This document shows, piece after piece, positions 50,101 through 61,454 of a stretch of DNA of 64,000 nt (positions are counted from its first letter, which is position 1; every line of letters starts with the position of its first letter). The translations under genes were made by a program, and so were the position numbers. The notes under the pieces are model-generated. The model was not told the origin of the DNA. It was given only the letters and a program-made list of their open reading frames with translations, and did not search any database. The stretch is from Phocoena phocoena (lineage: Eukaryota; Chordata; Mammalia; Artiodactyla; Phocoenidae): NCBI RefSeq assembly GCF_963924675.1, contig NC_089220.1, positions 159,005,270-159,069,269 on the forward strand. Direction: 5' to 3'.

Positions 50101-53100
50101 TCTTGGGAGAAATCAAATGTTCAAACACTAGTAGGTAAAAACAGGTAAAAGAAATCCGCAAAAGTGAGTAAATGTTTAAGTGATGGGGGTGGGGGAGCAG
50201 TAAACTAGCGATTAAAAGCAGCAGAGCTAAGAGGACGCCCGTTTCCGGGTCCAGGGACGAGCTGGTGCACAAGAGGGGCAGCCGTTGATCCATGTTCCCT
50301 CCACTGTTCTGTTGTATCCCTGGTCCAGGGCCGAGTCAGAGAGAGAGGAGGAGCAAGCGTTCATCTCTAGAATCTCCTTACTGACTTCTCTTATGGCTCT
50401 CAGCTTTAGGGGCCTACCGGGCCTCTCCCCCGAGGTTTCTAATTAAGTAGCGCTGGGGCCTGAGTGTGCACTTCTAACATGTCCCCAGATGCTTCTGGTC
50501 CTGCTGGTCTCTGCTGACAAATTAGAACCACTGGCCTAAGAAGAAGGTGGGCAATCTACTTTTAGTTTGAAACTGAGTGACAACCGAAGGCTACCGAGGT
50601 CTCTGAGCAGAGGGCATCACAGGCAGAGCTCCGCGAGGCGGCCCGTGGAGGGGACGAGGGCAGCGCGGCTCGACACCACCGGCCCTGGAGTCACGTGACC
50701 CTGCGTCATAGTTTGAAAAACTTCAGTCATTTCTAATATGCAGCCAAGGTTGAGAACCATCGGATTAGAGACAGAGGTGGAAGCAGCAGTCGGGTTACTG
50801 TAGTAACTTCTAAAGACCAGTGGTAAGCTGATGGCAGTAAGAGGAAAATAGAAGACAGGTACAAGACGCACTGAAGACAAAATCTATGTTCTACAGTACT
50901 TGGCAGCAAGGCAGGAGAACTGTCACCATGATCGGACTTGGGAAGCCAGGACACCAAACCACTTCACTGTCTAGCCTGGAGCTCTAGTCCTGGTGCTGCC
51001 GCAGCTGAGCCCCTCAGCCTGCTCATCTGTGTTAGGAAGGGGCTGAGCTACCTGATCAGAAATCTCTTAGTTCTACCAACTTCCGGGTCCATGAAATAAG
51101 AGGTTAAGAGGGGTCTGGTTCTGGCTGCGGCAGTGCTCACAGCAGCTGCCAGCGCTTCCCTGGCAGTGAGCCCGAGGGATGAAAGCAGTTGTGGTCCTGC
51201 AGCCACCGCCTCGGTATTAGTAATCCTAGAAGGAAAAGTAGGGCAGAGAGAAAAGTCTCAACTAGATGACGGCAAATGAGGAATTAAGAAGGTTCCTTTC
51301 AGAGCAAAGTACGTGTCCAGACAAAGCAGAGGCTGCTAGTGACATCCTTATGAAATTTACAGAGCCGGCAACTGGTTAGTTCTTAAATGAAAACCAGTAA
51401 TTAGTTTTAGGTACTGGCCTTTTAAGAATAAAAACTGAAGTTTCATAGGAAACAAATCAGGAAAGCTCAAATCAATTTTACTGGTCCAAAGTCAAATCAA
51501 GCAGGCATTGGTCTTAGTTTCTTAATACCACATTTCAAAATTGGATTTCTATAAGGCCATATATCCTCAAAGCTAATGTGATACTGTCCTGGGCATCTGG
51601 TAAAATTACCATTTTTAGGGTAGATGAGCTTTTTCTGCAGCACCAACAACAATGGTAAAATGTGCCGATTGGGCGGTTTCTCTGATTCCTTTTACTATAA
51701 AAAGCACTGAGAAAGCAAAATTTGAAAAAAACAATTTTTTTTCTTCATGGAGTGTGACTACATCCTTCCTTTGACACATGTAGTGTGTGCAATCTTAATG
51801 TGCAAATATCAATATCAAACTCTTCCCTGAGGCACTCCCCTGTCCCCAGAATGTGTGAGAAGAAATGAGAAACGTTAACAGGCAGATGTGCTGAGAAATA
51901 AAGTTCCTGTTGGCCTAGGCTCTGATTTTACAAGTAGGAAAATCATCTGTGGATGAATCAGAGTCCAACTGTGAAATCTGTCCATAAACTCACGACAAAG
52001 GCGATCAGTAAACTGTAGTGAGCTTGTTACTCAAGCAGAACTTGGGTGACTCTAAGGCCCCAACAGTCACAGCAAGCAGAAGCCCGTGCAGCTGGTGCGG
52101 GGCTGGTGCTGGTGACAGCAGTGGAAGCATGACTACAGGCTGACATTTAGGTCTGCTGACTGATCGCAGAAGGAAGGAGAGAGCTTTTAAAGGGTATCTG
52201 GGAACTAACGGAATCTCACCAAAAAAAGAAAACACTTCCATTTGTTTTCTGAAGATCTTGAAATCCAACCTCTATTCTTTAAAGGTTTACTTTAACATAA
52301 GGTTTTTGTTTTTATAGACAGTATGTGTACACATATACCTGGAAGGACAGTCATCTCTGGGACCTCCCAGCAATCCAGAAGCTTTTCTTAAATACCCTGT
52401 TGTCAAGAAACCCCTTCAGAGAGAGGTCAAAAATAGTGAATTCCAGACAGAGGGAGTTTCTATCAACAAACTCCAATTTCAAGACAACCCAGCATGCTAA
52501 ATGAAAGAGGGAAAGTGGTTTCCCAAGGTTGCTTGTCTTGGTCCAGTGAAACTCCATAAGCAGAAAAGTTCAAAGACTAATTTATCTAATCTGCAAACGA
52601 AACTCACCTACCTATGGAGAAAGATGACAGACATCTTGCCACTACTCCACTAAACAGGCAGGTTAAGGACAAATACTGAAGGCCGACACTGAGACTCCTC
52701 TGAGTGTCGTCAGTGCCTTTTCAGTGCGGGGTCAGCCAGTCCTCTGCTCTGGGCGGCCTCCCAGGGCTCAGGCCCATGGGGCACTTGCGCTGATCGCCAC
52801 GAGCAGAGGCAGTAACACTGCAGCGTGTGGTGAAACGACACTGGTCTCTGAAGACATGGAGTGTTTAATTGCCTGTGTGCCGTTTACCAGAGGTTTCATT
52901 CTGGCCAAGTTTTGAGCATCACTTTCTTACTTGTAGAAGGCACCTAATACCTACCACAAAAAGGAGTTGTGAGATCAGAGTTAACAAACAAAAGAATCCT
53001 TTGCAAATTATAAAAACAATGCATTTTCATTAAATGGAGATATGGCATGTTCTCATGTTATTCTGGGGACTTGTTTTACCCCAATCAATCTTAGCTCCAA

Positions 53101-56016
53101 AATCTGGACAAATTTCTGACCAAGAACCTAATTTTTGACAGTATAATCTGCTGTAGAGCCTAAACTTGATGTTATAGTTGAAAAGAACTTAGACGTATCT
53201 GACCTAACTTCTGGCCCATGTGCCGTGAGACAGAACAATCAGTCTGCTTAGGAAACAAGTCCTGTCCAGAGCCGCGTCCTGCTCGGCCTTATTTGTGTCC
53301 CTTTTCTGAGGCTGCACGTTTAACTCCTTTTCCTACTGCCTTCTGGACAGACAGGAAAAGCGCTGTCTGCTGAGGGTGAGTATGTGCCTTGTGATGCTGG
53401 GATTTCCCAGTGACACACACACAACTGTGGTTTGGGACGCTGGAAGCTTTTGTGTGTCCCTTTTCCTTGCCTTTTTAAACCATCATTTTTTAATCTCTTG
53501 TACGTAACTGACAAGTCAATCTGTAGGAGTGGTCCATTTCCCCGACTTTGCCCCTCCGTATCTGAACACAGAATTAGTCATACTCCTTTGTGTAGAGGAA
53601 AAAAAAGCAAATGCATTTCTTTTGAAATATGTTCGTAGTGAAACACAATCAGAAGAGGCAAACATTCTCAGTCATCTTAAAATTGAAGCAGGACTCAGCT
53701 GTTAACTTAGCATCACGGGGCTCATGACAATTATTTATACTTGTGAAGATTTCTATCAGCACAGCCCCCAAGGCTTTTTAGTAGATGCGGGCTTCTTCAG
53801 GGAAAGGTGCCTTCCTCAGGCATCCTGATAACCCCAGGGCTGCAGCAGCTCAGTGCAGCCGGCCTAGCCTGTTTTCCTTATTCACATTTCCTCACCAGGG
53901 CCTGGGGAACAGACTCACGTCTGCAGCTGTGCACACGGCAGCCAGCGCCTTGTCTTCCGAATCTGAGGATGCCTTACGTTTACGTGGCTCATGAATCCTC
54001 TGCTTTTTTGTGGGTTAATGGTAAAAAAAAAAAAAAAAAAAAAAAAAAGGTCCCTCACTCATGCTTTAATGCACACAAGGGGATTTGACAGATTTTTGCC
54101 AGAACGTGGCACACGTATGAATACTCTTCTTGAGTTCTGGGTGGGCGAGTCAGTCTGTGTGGGAGAAAGGACCCACTCCTAGCAGCCCTTGCACTTCTCA
54201 CCTCTGCCTCAATGTCCTGAGAGGCTGCCCAGAGCCTGGTCACCAGCACCTCTATTCCCTGCCCTCGTTCCTGGGTTGACCGCTGTCTGCTATTGGGCCG
54301 CCCAAGGTAAGCGGCCCAGCCCCCAAGCATCAGCCTCCTCTGAGGGTCACCCTATTTACGGCTCTACTAGATAGTGACTAAAAGATGATCTCTCCTTTCT
54401 TGCACCAGCAACTGATCGAAAGCAAGGTTTCTGTAATATCAAAATGGAAACATCGAGGTCTATGGAAGACATGATTTATCTTTGTAAATTTTGAGAAAGA
54501 ATAGAGGCAAAATCTTCGGAAGACTAAAAGTTACACAATTTTAGATCAAAGAGCTAATTTCTGATTTCGTGGCAGGGCGATGACCACTTTACTGCTTCGC
54601 TCAATAACAAATTAAATACCACTAAGATGAAAATCTATTCAAAAGCTGTCCAAACACCAGCTAAGGCCCTACTTCTTTCAAAGAGCATCTGGCACAGCCA
54701 GAAGCAGCGTGGCCAGGGGCCAAAGCAGGTTCTGGAAACGTCTGCCTTGCAAGTCACCACAGCATCTCTGAAGCTTCTCCTCAGCTTTTCATCCGTATTA
54801 AGGAGAATATAAAGGTAGCTTAACTTACTTCCTTAATTGACAGCCCCTCAACCTAGAGAAAGGAGGAATTATGTGGTTCTAGTGCATTCCACTGACTTCT
54901 TGACATTTTTGAGGCAATGGCTGAGGCTCTCTGAGAGCAGCAAACAGTCCCATTAAACTTCTAGAACTGGAGAATTTCTCATGCTTGGAGGCCTTCCTGT
55001 GCCTGTTTAAGGGGCTCTGAGGCACAGCCAAAGTCCAGCCCTATCATCAAGATGTAGACACCATCCGCCTTGTCAGTGCCCAGAACACACGGAAAGAGTC
55101 ACAATGCTTCCTTACATGCACACAGTGCTTAAGTTACATAGTATCTGCATGAACATCATCTCACTTAATCCTCACAATGACCTTGGGAGGAAGGCTGTCA
55201 TCTTCTCAATGTTACAGATAAGGAAACGGACAGAGTTTAGACGTGGAATGACTGGCCTGGACACCTCAGTCCTGGAACTAGGATCAAATCTAGAGCTGTG
55301 GTCTCTTAGAAATGCTTTCCATCTCCTCATCTAACCTTCCCATCAGCCATGCCTGGAAGGTCCTGGTCCTGCAGGGCTTCTCAGCAATGTGTCCAAGGGA
55401 GTTCACAAAACCTACCTGCTAGGACTTCCCTGGTGGCACAGTGGTTAGGAATCTGCCTGCCAATGTAAGGGACACAGGTTCGAGCCCTGGTCCAGGAAGA
55501 TCTCACATGCCGCGGAGCAACTAAGCCCATAAGCCACAACTACTGAGCCTGTGTACCACAACTACTGAAGCCCATGTGCCTAGAGCCCATGCTCCACAAC
55601 AAGAGAAGTCACCACAATGAGAAGCCCCCGCACTACAACAAAGAGTAGCCCTCCCTCGCCGCAACTAGAGAAAGCCTGCGCACACAGCAATGAAAACCCA
55701 ATGCCGCCCAAAAAAACCTACCTGCTGACAAGCAAATAAGACGGGACCGGTGGCTAACCCGAGCTTCAAGTCGGCTGAGGTCGGCTTGCCCATCCGGTCA
55801 GAACACGAGGTGAAGTCCAGGACGTCATCTATTAGCTGGAAAGGGAGAAAGGGCTGTCACAAGCACCACACCAGTGTCCCCGCCACCCTGCCAGCTGGAC
55901 CAACAGGCCGCACTCTTACAAAGCAGCGGACCAACCTGAAAAGCGAGTCCCACGTTTTTTCCGTATTGATAGGCAATTTCATGTACCACTGGGTCAGGGC
56001 ATCCCAGGACAGAGAC
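47048..56016 (-). CDS. PDSS1: PDSS1, decaprenyl diphosphate synthase subunit 1 (C-terminal four coding exons)
   Basis: PDSS1 pairs with PDSS2 in mitochondria to extend isoprenyl diphosphate to the decaprenyl tail of coenzyme Q10. Minus-strand exons 56016-55936, 55835-55722, 50068-49988 and 47188-47048, all phase 0, encode 138 residues. They run from VSVLGCPDPVVHEIAYQYGK to VLTREK and the stop. The second aspartate-rich motif of trans-prenyltransferases, LIDDVLD, is intact (Mg-diphosphate binding). The first aspartate-rich motif and the N-terminus lie beyond the right edge. Convergent with ABI1, matching the mammalian gene order. A SINE sits at the donor of the 55835-55722 exon. Confidence 0.96.
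47189..49987 (-). other. PDSS1: PDSS1 intron
   Basis: 2.8 kb with no transposon I can name. Contains a 23-bp tandem duplication at 49277-49322. Confidence 0.8.
49277..49322. repeat. Two-copy 23-bp tandem repeat
   Basis: The unit GTAATTACTTGGAATTCTTTCAA is at 49277-49299 and again exactly at 49300-49322. No mismatches, so a recent slippage duplication. Confidence 0.95.
49988..50068 (-). CDS. PDSS1: PDSS1 exon
   Basis: 81 nt, 27 residues, phase 0: FPEMNAMIMRRFSSPGDVDR then ARQYVLQ. Acceptor TTAG, donor GTGAGA. Helical C-terminal part of the prenyltransferase fold. Confidence 0.96.
50440..50530 (+). mobile_element. MER5A-like hAT fragment
   Basis: GGGGCCTGAGTGTGCACTTCTAACATGTCCCCAGATG ... TTAGAACCACTGGCC is the 3' end of MER5A. 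Confidence 0.75.
50690..50770 (-). mobile_element. MER5A-like hAT fragment, opposite orientation
   Basis: TTTCTAATATGCAGCCAAGGTTGAGAACCATCG is the reverse complement of the MER5A 5' terminus. Confidence 0.7.
54023..54048 (+). repeat. Poly(A) run, 26 nt
   Basis: Twenty-six A residues. The sequence before it is not a recognisable SINE, L1 or processed gene. Confidence 0.95.
55100..55300 (+). repeat. MIR SINE
   Basis: Diverged MIR core: CATCATCTCACTTAATCCTCACAATGACC, then TTACAGATAAGGAAACGGACAGAG and GGAACTAGGATCAAATC. Confidence 0.75.
55421..55712 (+). repeat. CHR-type SINE (long form) inserted at a PDSS1 splice donor
   Basis: Plus-strand SINE, hence antisense to PDSS1, from AGGACTTCCCTGGTGGCAC to an A7 tail. 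A 14-bp target duplication AAAACCTACCTGCT is at 55407-55420 and 55713-55726. On the PDSS1 strand this duplicated sequence is AGCAGGTAGGTTTT: the last five exon bases plus the first nine intron bases. The insertion therefore copied the whole 5' splice site to the far side of the SINE. Confidence 0.95.
55722..55835 (-). CDS. PDSS1: PDSS1 exon with second aspartate-rich motif
   Basis: 114 nt, 38 residues, phase 0: LIDDVLDFTSCSDRMGKPTS then ADLKLGLATGPVLFACQQ. LIDDVLD supplies the second DDxxD metal/diphosphate site, followed by the GKPTSAD(L)K segment that is characteristic of the family. Acceptor TTTCCAG, donor CAG/GTAGGT. The donor and last five bases are part of the SINE target duplication. 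Confidence 0.97.
55936..56016 (-). CDS. PDSS1: PDSS1 exon
   Basis: 81 nt, 27 residues, phase 0: VSVLGCPDPVVHEIAYQYGK then NVGLAFQ, leading into LIDDVLD. Acceptor TTTCAG, donor GTTGGT. It lies only 100 bp upstream of the next exon. Confidence 0.97.
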
Positions 56017-56889
56017 CTGAAACAGAGGATCCTGAGATAGGCCGCTGGCAGGGCAGCAGCCGCGGAGGGGGAGTCATGCCTCCTTCCTCTTGGAAAAGAG
56101 GCAGTGAGGCTGGATTATGTGCAGTCAGGAGAGACTGCTATCAGGAGACCAAACACGTACAAAGTACCTGTGTTTCAAACGTTTGTAATGAAAGGATTTC
56201 AGCCTCAGATTGTTTTCTTAAACTTTAAGAAAACTCTCCTTTTCCCCCTTCTTTCACAGGATAAGCCATCTTTCCCACCGCTTAGAAAAAACTCAGTTAC
56301 AACTAGACCAGTTCTGCTGGCCAGCCTTTTTGACATGCAAAGGAAAGAGACTCCAGTATTTGAAATGCTGGCTTCCAGCACTCAGCAAACCTCGCCCAAC
56401 TGTTGGCATTATTTTTATTTTTCTACCGACTTACCCTTGTTTTAGGGATAGATATCTAACCTGATCTAATTGTACACAGGATGTTGCCATGTTTATTTCC
56501 CCATTTGTAGTCCTTTCTTATAATAATTTTTGGTGATTTCACTTAATTCTGAAATGCTATTATTTCTTCATGTGTCTGTAATAGCCTCAAGTCTCATGCC
56601 CCTGTTCCTGTTTCCATATTTCTCTCATAAGAAGTCATGTAACTGTATAAAAGGCTTTTTTTCCCCCTTTCCAGTGGGGGAGAAATAGAACTTCTAAGTC
56701 TTCTGTAAAACTCCAAAAAACCCAGCTGGCACTGGCCACTCAGTGCGTTTCCCGCTGCTCTGCTAAGCATGCAAAGCAGGCCCGGCCACATTTCAGAGAA
56801 CAGAGATGGTAAGAACCAGAATGGGGGCGGGGGAGGAGAGGGACACTCCCCTACTGGAGAGGGAAGGTCTGTACTGACCCCCCGGGGAG

Positions 56890-57090
56890 CCAGACGGCCT
56901 CTTCTGGCCCAGTCACCACGTGACCTCTGTGTGTGTCACTGAGTCTTTCTGCGCTTCAGTTTCCTCATCTGTAAAACGCAGGCTCTTAAGTGCCTACTGC
57001 AGAGGGCTGCCGTGAGGAATACACGTGGTGCTACCTGTAAACGCTCGGCACCGTGCCGGGCAGTTAGTTATGACTCCGTATGCCTGCTGT
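56890..57090 (-). repeat. MIR SINE
   Basis: Reverse MIR: GTCACTGAGTCTTTCTGCGC, then TTTCCTCATCTGTAAAACG and GCTCGGCACCGTGCCGGGCA. Confidence 0.75.
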
Positions 57091-57654
57091 GACTGTGAAC
57101 AGTCCTCCTCCACTCCACCGGACGCGGAAACAGGAGCCTGGAGAGTGTCCAGGCACCTCTGCTGCAGCCAGAGCAGAGGACCTGCTCGGCCCTGAGAAGG
57201 TTTCTGATGACTGGATGAAGCCTGTGCCTGTATAATGTTTGGCCACACATCCTCGATAAAAAAGCGCACATCATAAAAGGCCAGGCGGCCCCTTACTTGA
57301 GTGAATAATAAACTCAACTGCTTTCACCAGCAAAGACCTTACCACCGGCAGGCACTGACCCACAGGCTGTAGGGTGGGATCTATGAAACCACCCAGGAGA
57401 CAGTGTAGAAATTTTGAAAGAAGAAATGCATCAACTTGTCTGAGAGAATGAGTGCATGGCAAGGCTTGGGCAGCCTGGGATACGCTGAGCTCAGAACACA
57501 ATGACACCCCCTTCCAGGCAGAAATAACTCATAAAGCAATTCTGTAGACAGGGTAATGCTGTTTCCTCAACACAAAGCAGCATAGAAATGCAAACTTCCT
57601 TCCTGAGAAGTCAAAGATTTTTAAAAACTCCATTCTATTTCTAAACTCAAAGAA

Positions 57655-57945
57655 TTAAAATTTATGGAGTATATATGATGAGCACTTTACATTATCTTAG
57701 TTAAATTTCACAACATCCCATAAATATTTCTTCTGCGGTTGATGACAGTAAAAGCTAACAATCACTGAGCACGCTCTATGGGCCGGGCGCTATTCTGATT
57801 TCTCCCATTTTAACTCACTGAGGAGGCAGCTGCTGAGACACAGAGGGGACCAGACATTGCAGGACAAGGAGACGGTGGAGTCAGGACTGAGCCCAGGAGG
57901 TCTCCTCCAGAGACTCTTCTTCATCACTCGGCTACACTGCTTCCA
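57655..57945 (+). repeat. MIR SINE copies (one or two)
   Basis: Two successive MIR-like starts (ATGATGAGCACTTTACATTATC, then AACAATCACTGAGCACGCTCTATGGGCCGGGCGC) followed by ACACAGAGGGGACC and CTACACTGCTTCC. Confidence 0.65.
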
Positions 57946-58589
57946 ATGGGCCTCAAAGTCAAGGCTCAGATAGGCCAAGTCACGTGGCCCAGGACGCATG
58001 AAGCCTTGAGGCCTGCCTGCGCTGCCCGCTGCAGCTCACAGGCGCGGACACAGAAGCCCGCTACTCCTCAGCGGGCAGCTTCTGGCCCCCAGGCTGGGAA
58101 GGGACATTTCTGCTCACCCCTCACCCCTGCAGAGGCCTACTCCCCCGACCCAGGTGCGGACTGTCTGGATTTGTCCTACCCAACCAGGAAAGGCAGAAGC
58201 GATGCAACCCCCAAAACAGAAAAGAAGCGTGCTGCTGGAAATGAATGCTTCTTGTCCTTAGCATCACAGAGATGCCTCACATCTTTCTGGAGAAGGGTGG
58301 AGAACAAAGAGCGATTCGGTAAAAGAAAGCAGAGCTCAGCTAACTGTTCTGTCTGAAGCAGGCCCGCAGCCAGGCCACGTGGTGCACACGTGTGTCTTTG
58401 GGGGGGAAGGTCCACACCTTTCAGGAGACTCTCCTACACCTTGCCTCAAAAAGGTCAGAAAGTCCTGTTTACACTGGCAGGGGCACAGCACTTGACACTT
58501 ACCAAGCATCTCTATCTTTAAAGGGTGTGTTTACACCACCATAAGAGTTAATATACGTACTGTGGTATTATTTATTAAAAATAATGGAG

Positions 58590-58942
58590 GGACTTTCCTG
58601 GTGGCGCAGTAGTTAAGAATCTGCCACCAAGGCAGGGGACGTGGGTTTGATCCCTGGTCCGGGAAGATCCCACATGCCGCAGAGCAGCTAAGCCTGTGCA
58701 CCGTAACTACTGAGCCTGCGCTCTAGAGCCCACGAGCCACAGCTACTGAGCCCACGCGCCGCAACTACTGAAGCCCACGCGCCTAGAGCCTGTGCTCCAC
58801 AACAAGAGAAGCCACCGCAATGAGAAGCCCGCGCACCACAACGAAGAGTAGCCCCTGCTCGCTGCAACTAGAAAAAGCCCACGCACAGCAACGAAGACCC
58901 AACGCAGCCAAAATAAATTATTTAAAAAATAACAATAATAAA
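58590..58942 (+). repeat. CHR-type SINE (long form)
   Basis: Plus-strand long-form SINE with AATAAA-rich tail. 14-bp target duplication TAAAAATAATGGAG is at 58576-58589 and 58943-58956. Confidence 0.93.
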
Positions 58943-59006
58943 TAAAAATAATGGAGATTACTGGAGCTCCACCATTACATAAAAAATATCAAAACAGGTT
59001 GGTGTC

Positions 59007-59224
59007 TGGGCTTCCCTGGTGGCGCAGTGGTTGAGAGTCCGCCTGCTGATGCAGGGGACACGGGTTCGTACCCCGGTCCGGGAAGATCCCACATGCCGCG
59101 GAGCGGCTGGGCCCGTGAGCCATGGCCGCTGAGCCTGCGCGTCCGGAGTCTGTGCTCCGCAGCGGGAGAGGCCACAACAGTGAGAGGCCCGTGTACAGCA
59201 AAAAAAAAAAAAAAAAACAAAAAA
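59007..59224 (+). repeat. CHR-type SINE (short form)
   Basis: Plus-strand short-form SINE. 16-bp target duplication AAAACAGGTTGGTGTC is at 58991-59006 and 59225-59240. Nearly the same sequence as the copy at 22301, so young. Confidence 0.95.
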
Positions 59225-59240
59225 AAAACAGGTTGGTGTC

Positions 59241-61445
59241 AGAAACCAATGGAAAATATTGTGAGAAAACATTTTCAACATAGTTATCACAGATGATGGG
59301 CTAATATTCTTAATATATAAAGATCTCTTTAAAACTGAGAGGGAAAAAAGACCAACCACCCATTAGAAAAGTGGGCAAAAGACATGAGTAGACAATTCAC
59401 AAAAATTAAAGACATAAAAACAGCCCTTAAGGATCTTAAAAGGAGTTCCACTTCACTCAGGAGAGATGTAAATTAAAACCCCACTGTAATACCATTTCTC
59501 ATCTATCAGACAGTCAAATATTAAAGTCTGAGGCCACATTCAGTTAATGTTGCTGTAGGGAAACAGGCAAGACCCGCCCCTAAACTGCTGGTGGAAACGC
59601 ATACGCACAGCCCTCGTGGAGGGACGTTTGATAGATTCTAACAAAACCACATACACCGTTACTTTAAAACAGAGCCCAAAGGCACACCTCTAACAACACA
59701 AAAATACATCTGCACAAGCTTAGTCACTGCAGTGTTATTTGTAGTTATATCAGAAATCGAGGTGTCCATATATAGGAATGCTGAGTAAACCATGCCATAT
59801 CCACATGTTGGGATACGATGCAGCTGTTTAAAAAGAGGAAGAGTCTACAAATCGGCATGGACTGACATCCACTGTATACTGTTAACTGCAGAAAGCAAAT
59901 GCAAAAGCAACACAGAAAGCAGTAGAGTATAATACTGATTTTTGTTGTAAGAAAGAAGGGGAAATAACATGCATGTATGTGCTCATTTGTGTAAAAAGAA
60001 ACACAGGAAGGAGGAAGCAGACACTAAGGAGACTGGTGACTTACAGAGTGGGTGGAAAGGATTGGGTATGGCCAGGGTGAAAGGCATGAGCGGGCAGTCA
60101 CCTCTTGTACACTTGACTTCCGGAGCCACGTTAATGCTTCACACGCTAGAAACAACAATCACCTCGAAACCAAAGCCCAAAATCAGTCAGAATGGAAGGG
60201 AATCCCTAAAATGGAATAAAAAGGAACTGAACTATATTTCAAATAATAAAACCACTGCAGCGAGACAGGGAGAAAGGTAAATTTTGAACACAGAACTGTG
60301 ACAATGTTATCCTCAAGCTAAAGACAAAAGGAACTATAAATACTGAACTACTAGGTTTTTTCACAGAGATATGAGCCATCAACTTTTAACCCCGTATGGT
60401 ATATTCTAGGATTGAGCAAATAAATACGTTGCAGAGAATGGGATCCACGTTTCTTACTTTGGGGGAAGGAAGTTACAAGTATGGAAAGACAGAATGTTGG
60501 CATAAATCATGAAACCTATAGTATGATAAAAATATGATACCTCAAGGGTTTGAATAAACACAGTTGGATAGAGAAAGACATAGCTATACACATATCCACA
60601 TACAGAGATTATACACACACAAATTCCCTAGCTCTGTCCACTGGGAGAGCCTAGGAGCAATGATACCCAGTGTCCAGGTCTTGATTTCTAAATACCATTC
60701 TCCACCAAAAGGAACCAGCACCCCTTGGAGAAATGATGGATCCCAGCGCTGGGGAGGACAAGACAAGCTTGGAACATCTCCTGCCAGAAATTAAGGAAGT
60801 ACTGAAAGAATGACAGGGACAGATTAATAGGACACAGGAGTCAGGTTAAAGGGCCTTTCCCATTGGCCAAATATGGGACAACTGAGCATTAAAATAACAG
60901 TAATGGTTACAATCCATAGACTAAAATAGAACCCAAGAGTCCATACAGATAAGCTCTTCCTTAGAATAAAATACCAAGTCTACTGTAGAAGTGATGTGCG
61001 GAAGAAATGATGGAATGAAACCGTCATTTGGCAACTGTCTCAGGAAAGAATCACAAATAGATGTTAAAAGCAGAGTCAGAGTTTGATATGAAACAGAACC
61101 ATTTACATAATCTCAAAATACTTCCCCCAAATAGGGAAAAACAGTCAACTTAAATGGAAGAACCTGGTAGACATGACGTTAATCAAGTGATCAAAATGAA
61201 CGTACCGGTAACAGGACAAAGGGCCATGGTGCACCCGGCCTCCCCATGTGATGACCTGAAGGGACAGCACTGCTTCTGTTGTGTGCCTGCCCCAAATTCA
61301 CAACCTTGGACCCCATCTTGAGAAACACCACCCAAACCAACCTGAGGGGCTCAACAACATAACTGGCCTGGACTCTTCAAGATATCAAGGTGATATAAGG
61401 GCCAAGAAAGACTGAGGAACTGTTCCAGCTTAGAAGAGACTGAAG
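59241..61445 (+). mobile_element. Old L1 (L1M-type): ORF2 C-terminus and 3' UTR
   Basis: Decayed ORF2 (AGAAAAGTGGGCAAAAGACATGAGTAGACAATTCAC, CTGCTGGTGGAAACGCATACG, TGTATAC-type ends) to about 59950, then a long diverged 3' UTR. Ends where the next L1's 5' UTR begins. Confidence 0.75.
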
Positions 61446-61454
61446 ATTCAGGAC

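Larger units (their letters stand above)
50069..55420 (-). other. PDSS1: PDSS1 intron
   Basis: 5.3 kb, with MER5A-like pieces (50440-50530, 50690-50770), a 26-nt poly(A) run (54023-54048) and a MIR (55100-55300). Positions 50780-54020 hold nothing I recognise. Confidence 0.8.

Noticed and set aside
54023..54048. Poly(A) run as the tail of a processed pseudogene
   Set aside because: The preceding sequence matches no gene I recognise and shows no target duplication.
55750..56040. 96-codon plus-strand ORF
   Set aside because: Antisense shadow of two PDSS1 exons and the short intron between them.
57946..58356. 136-codon plus-strand ORF
   Set aside because: No domain, no splice context and a MIR at its left edge; consistent with chance in GC-richer sequence.
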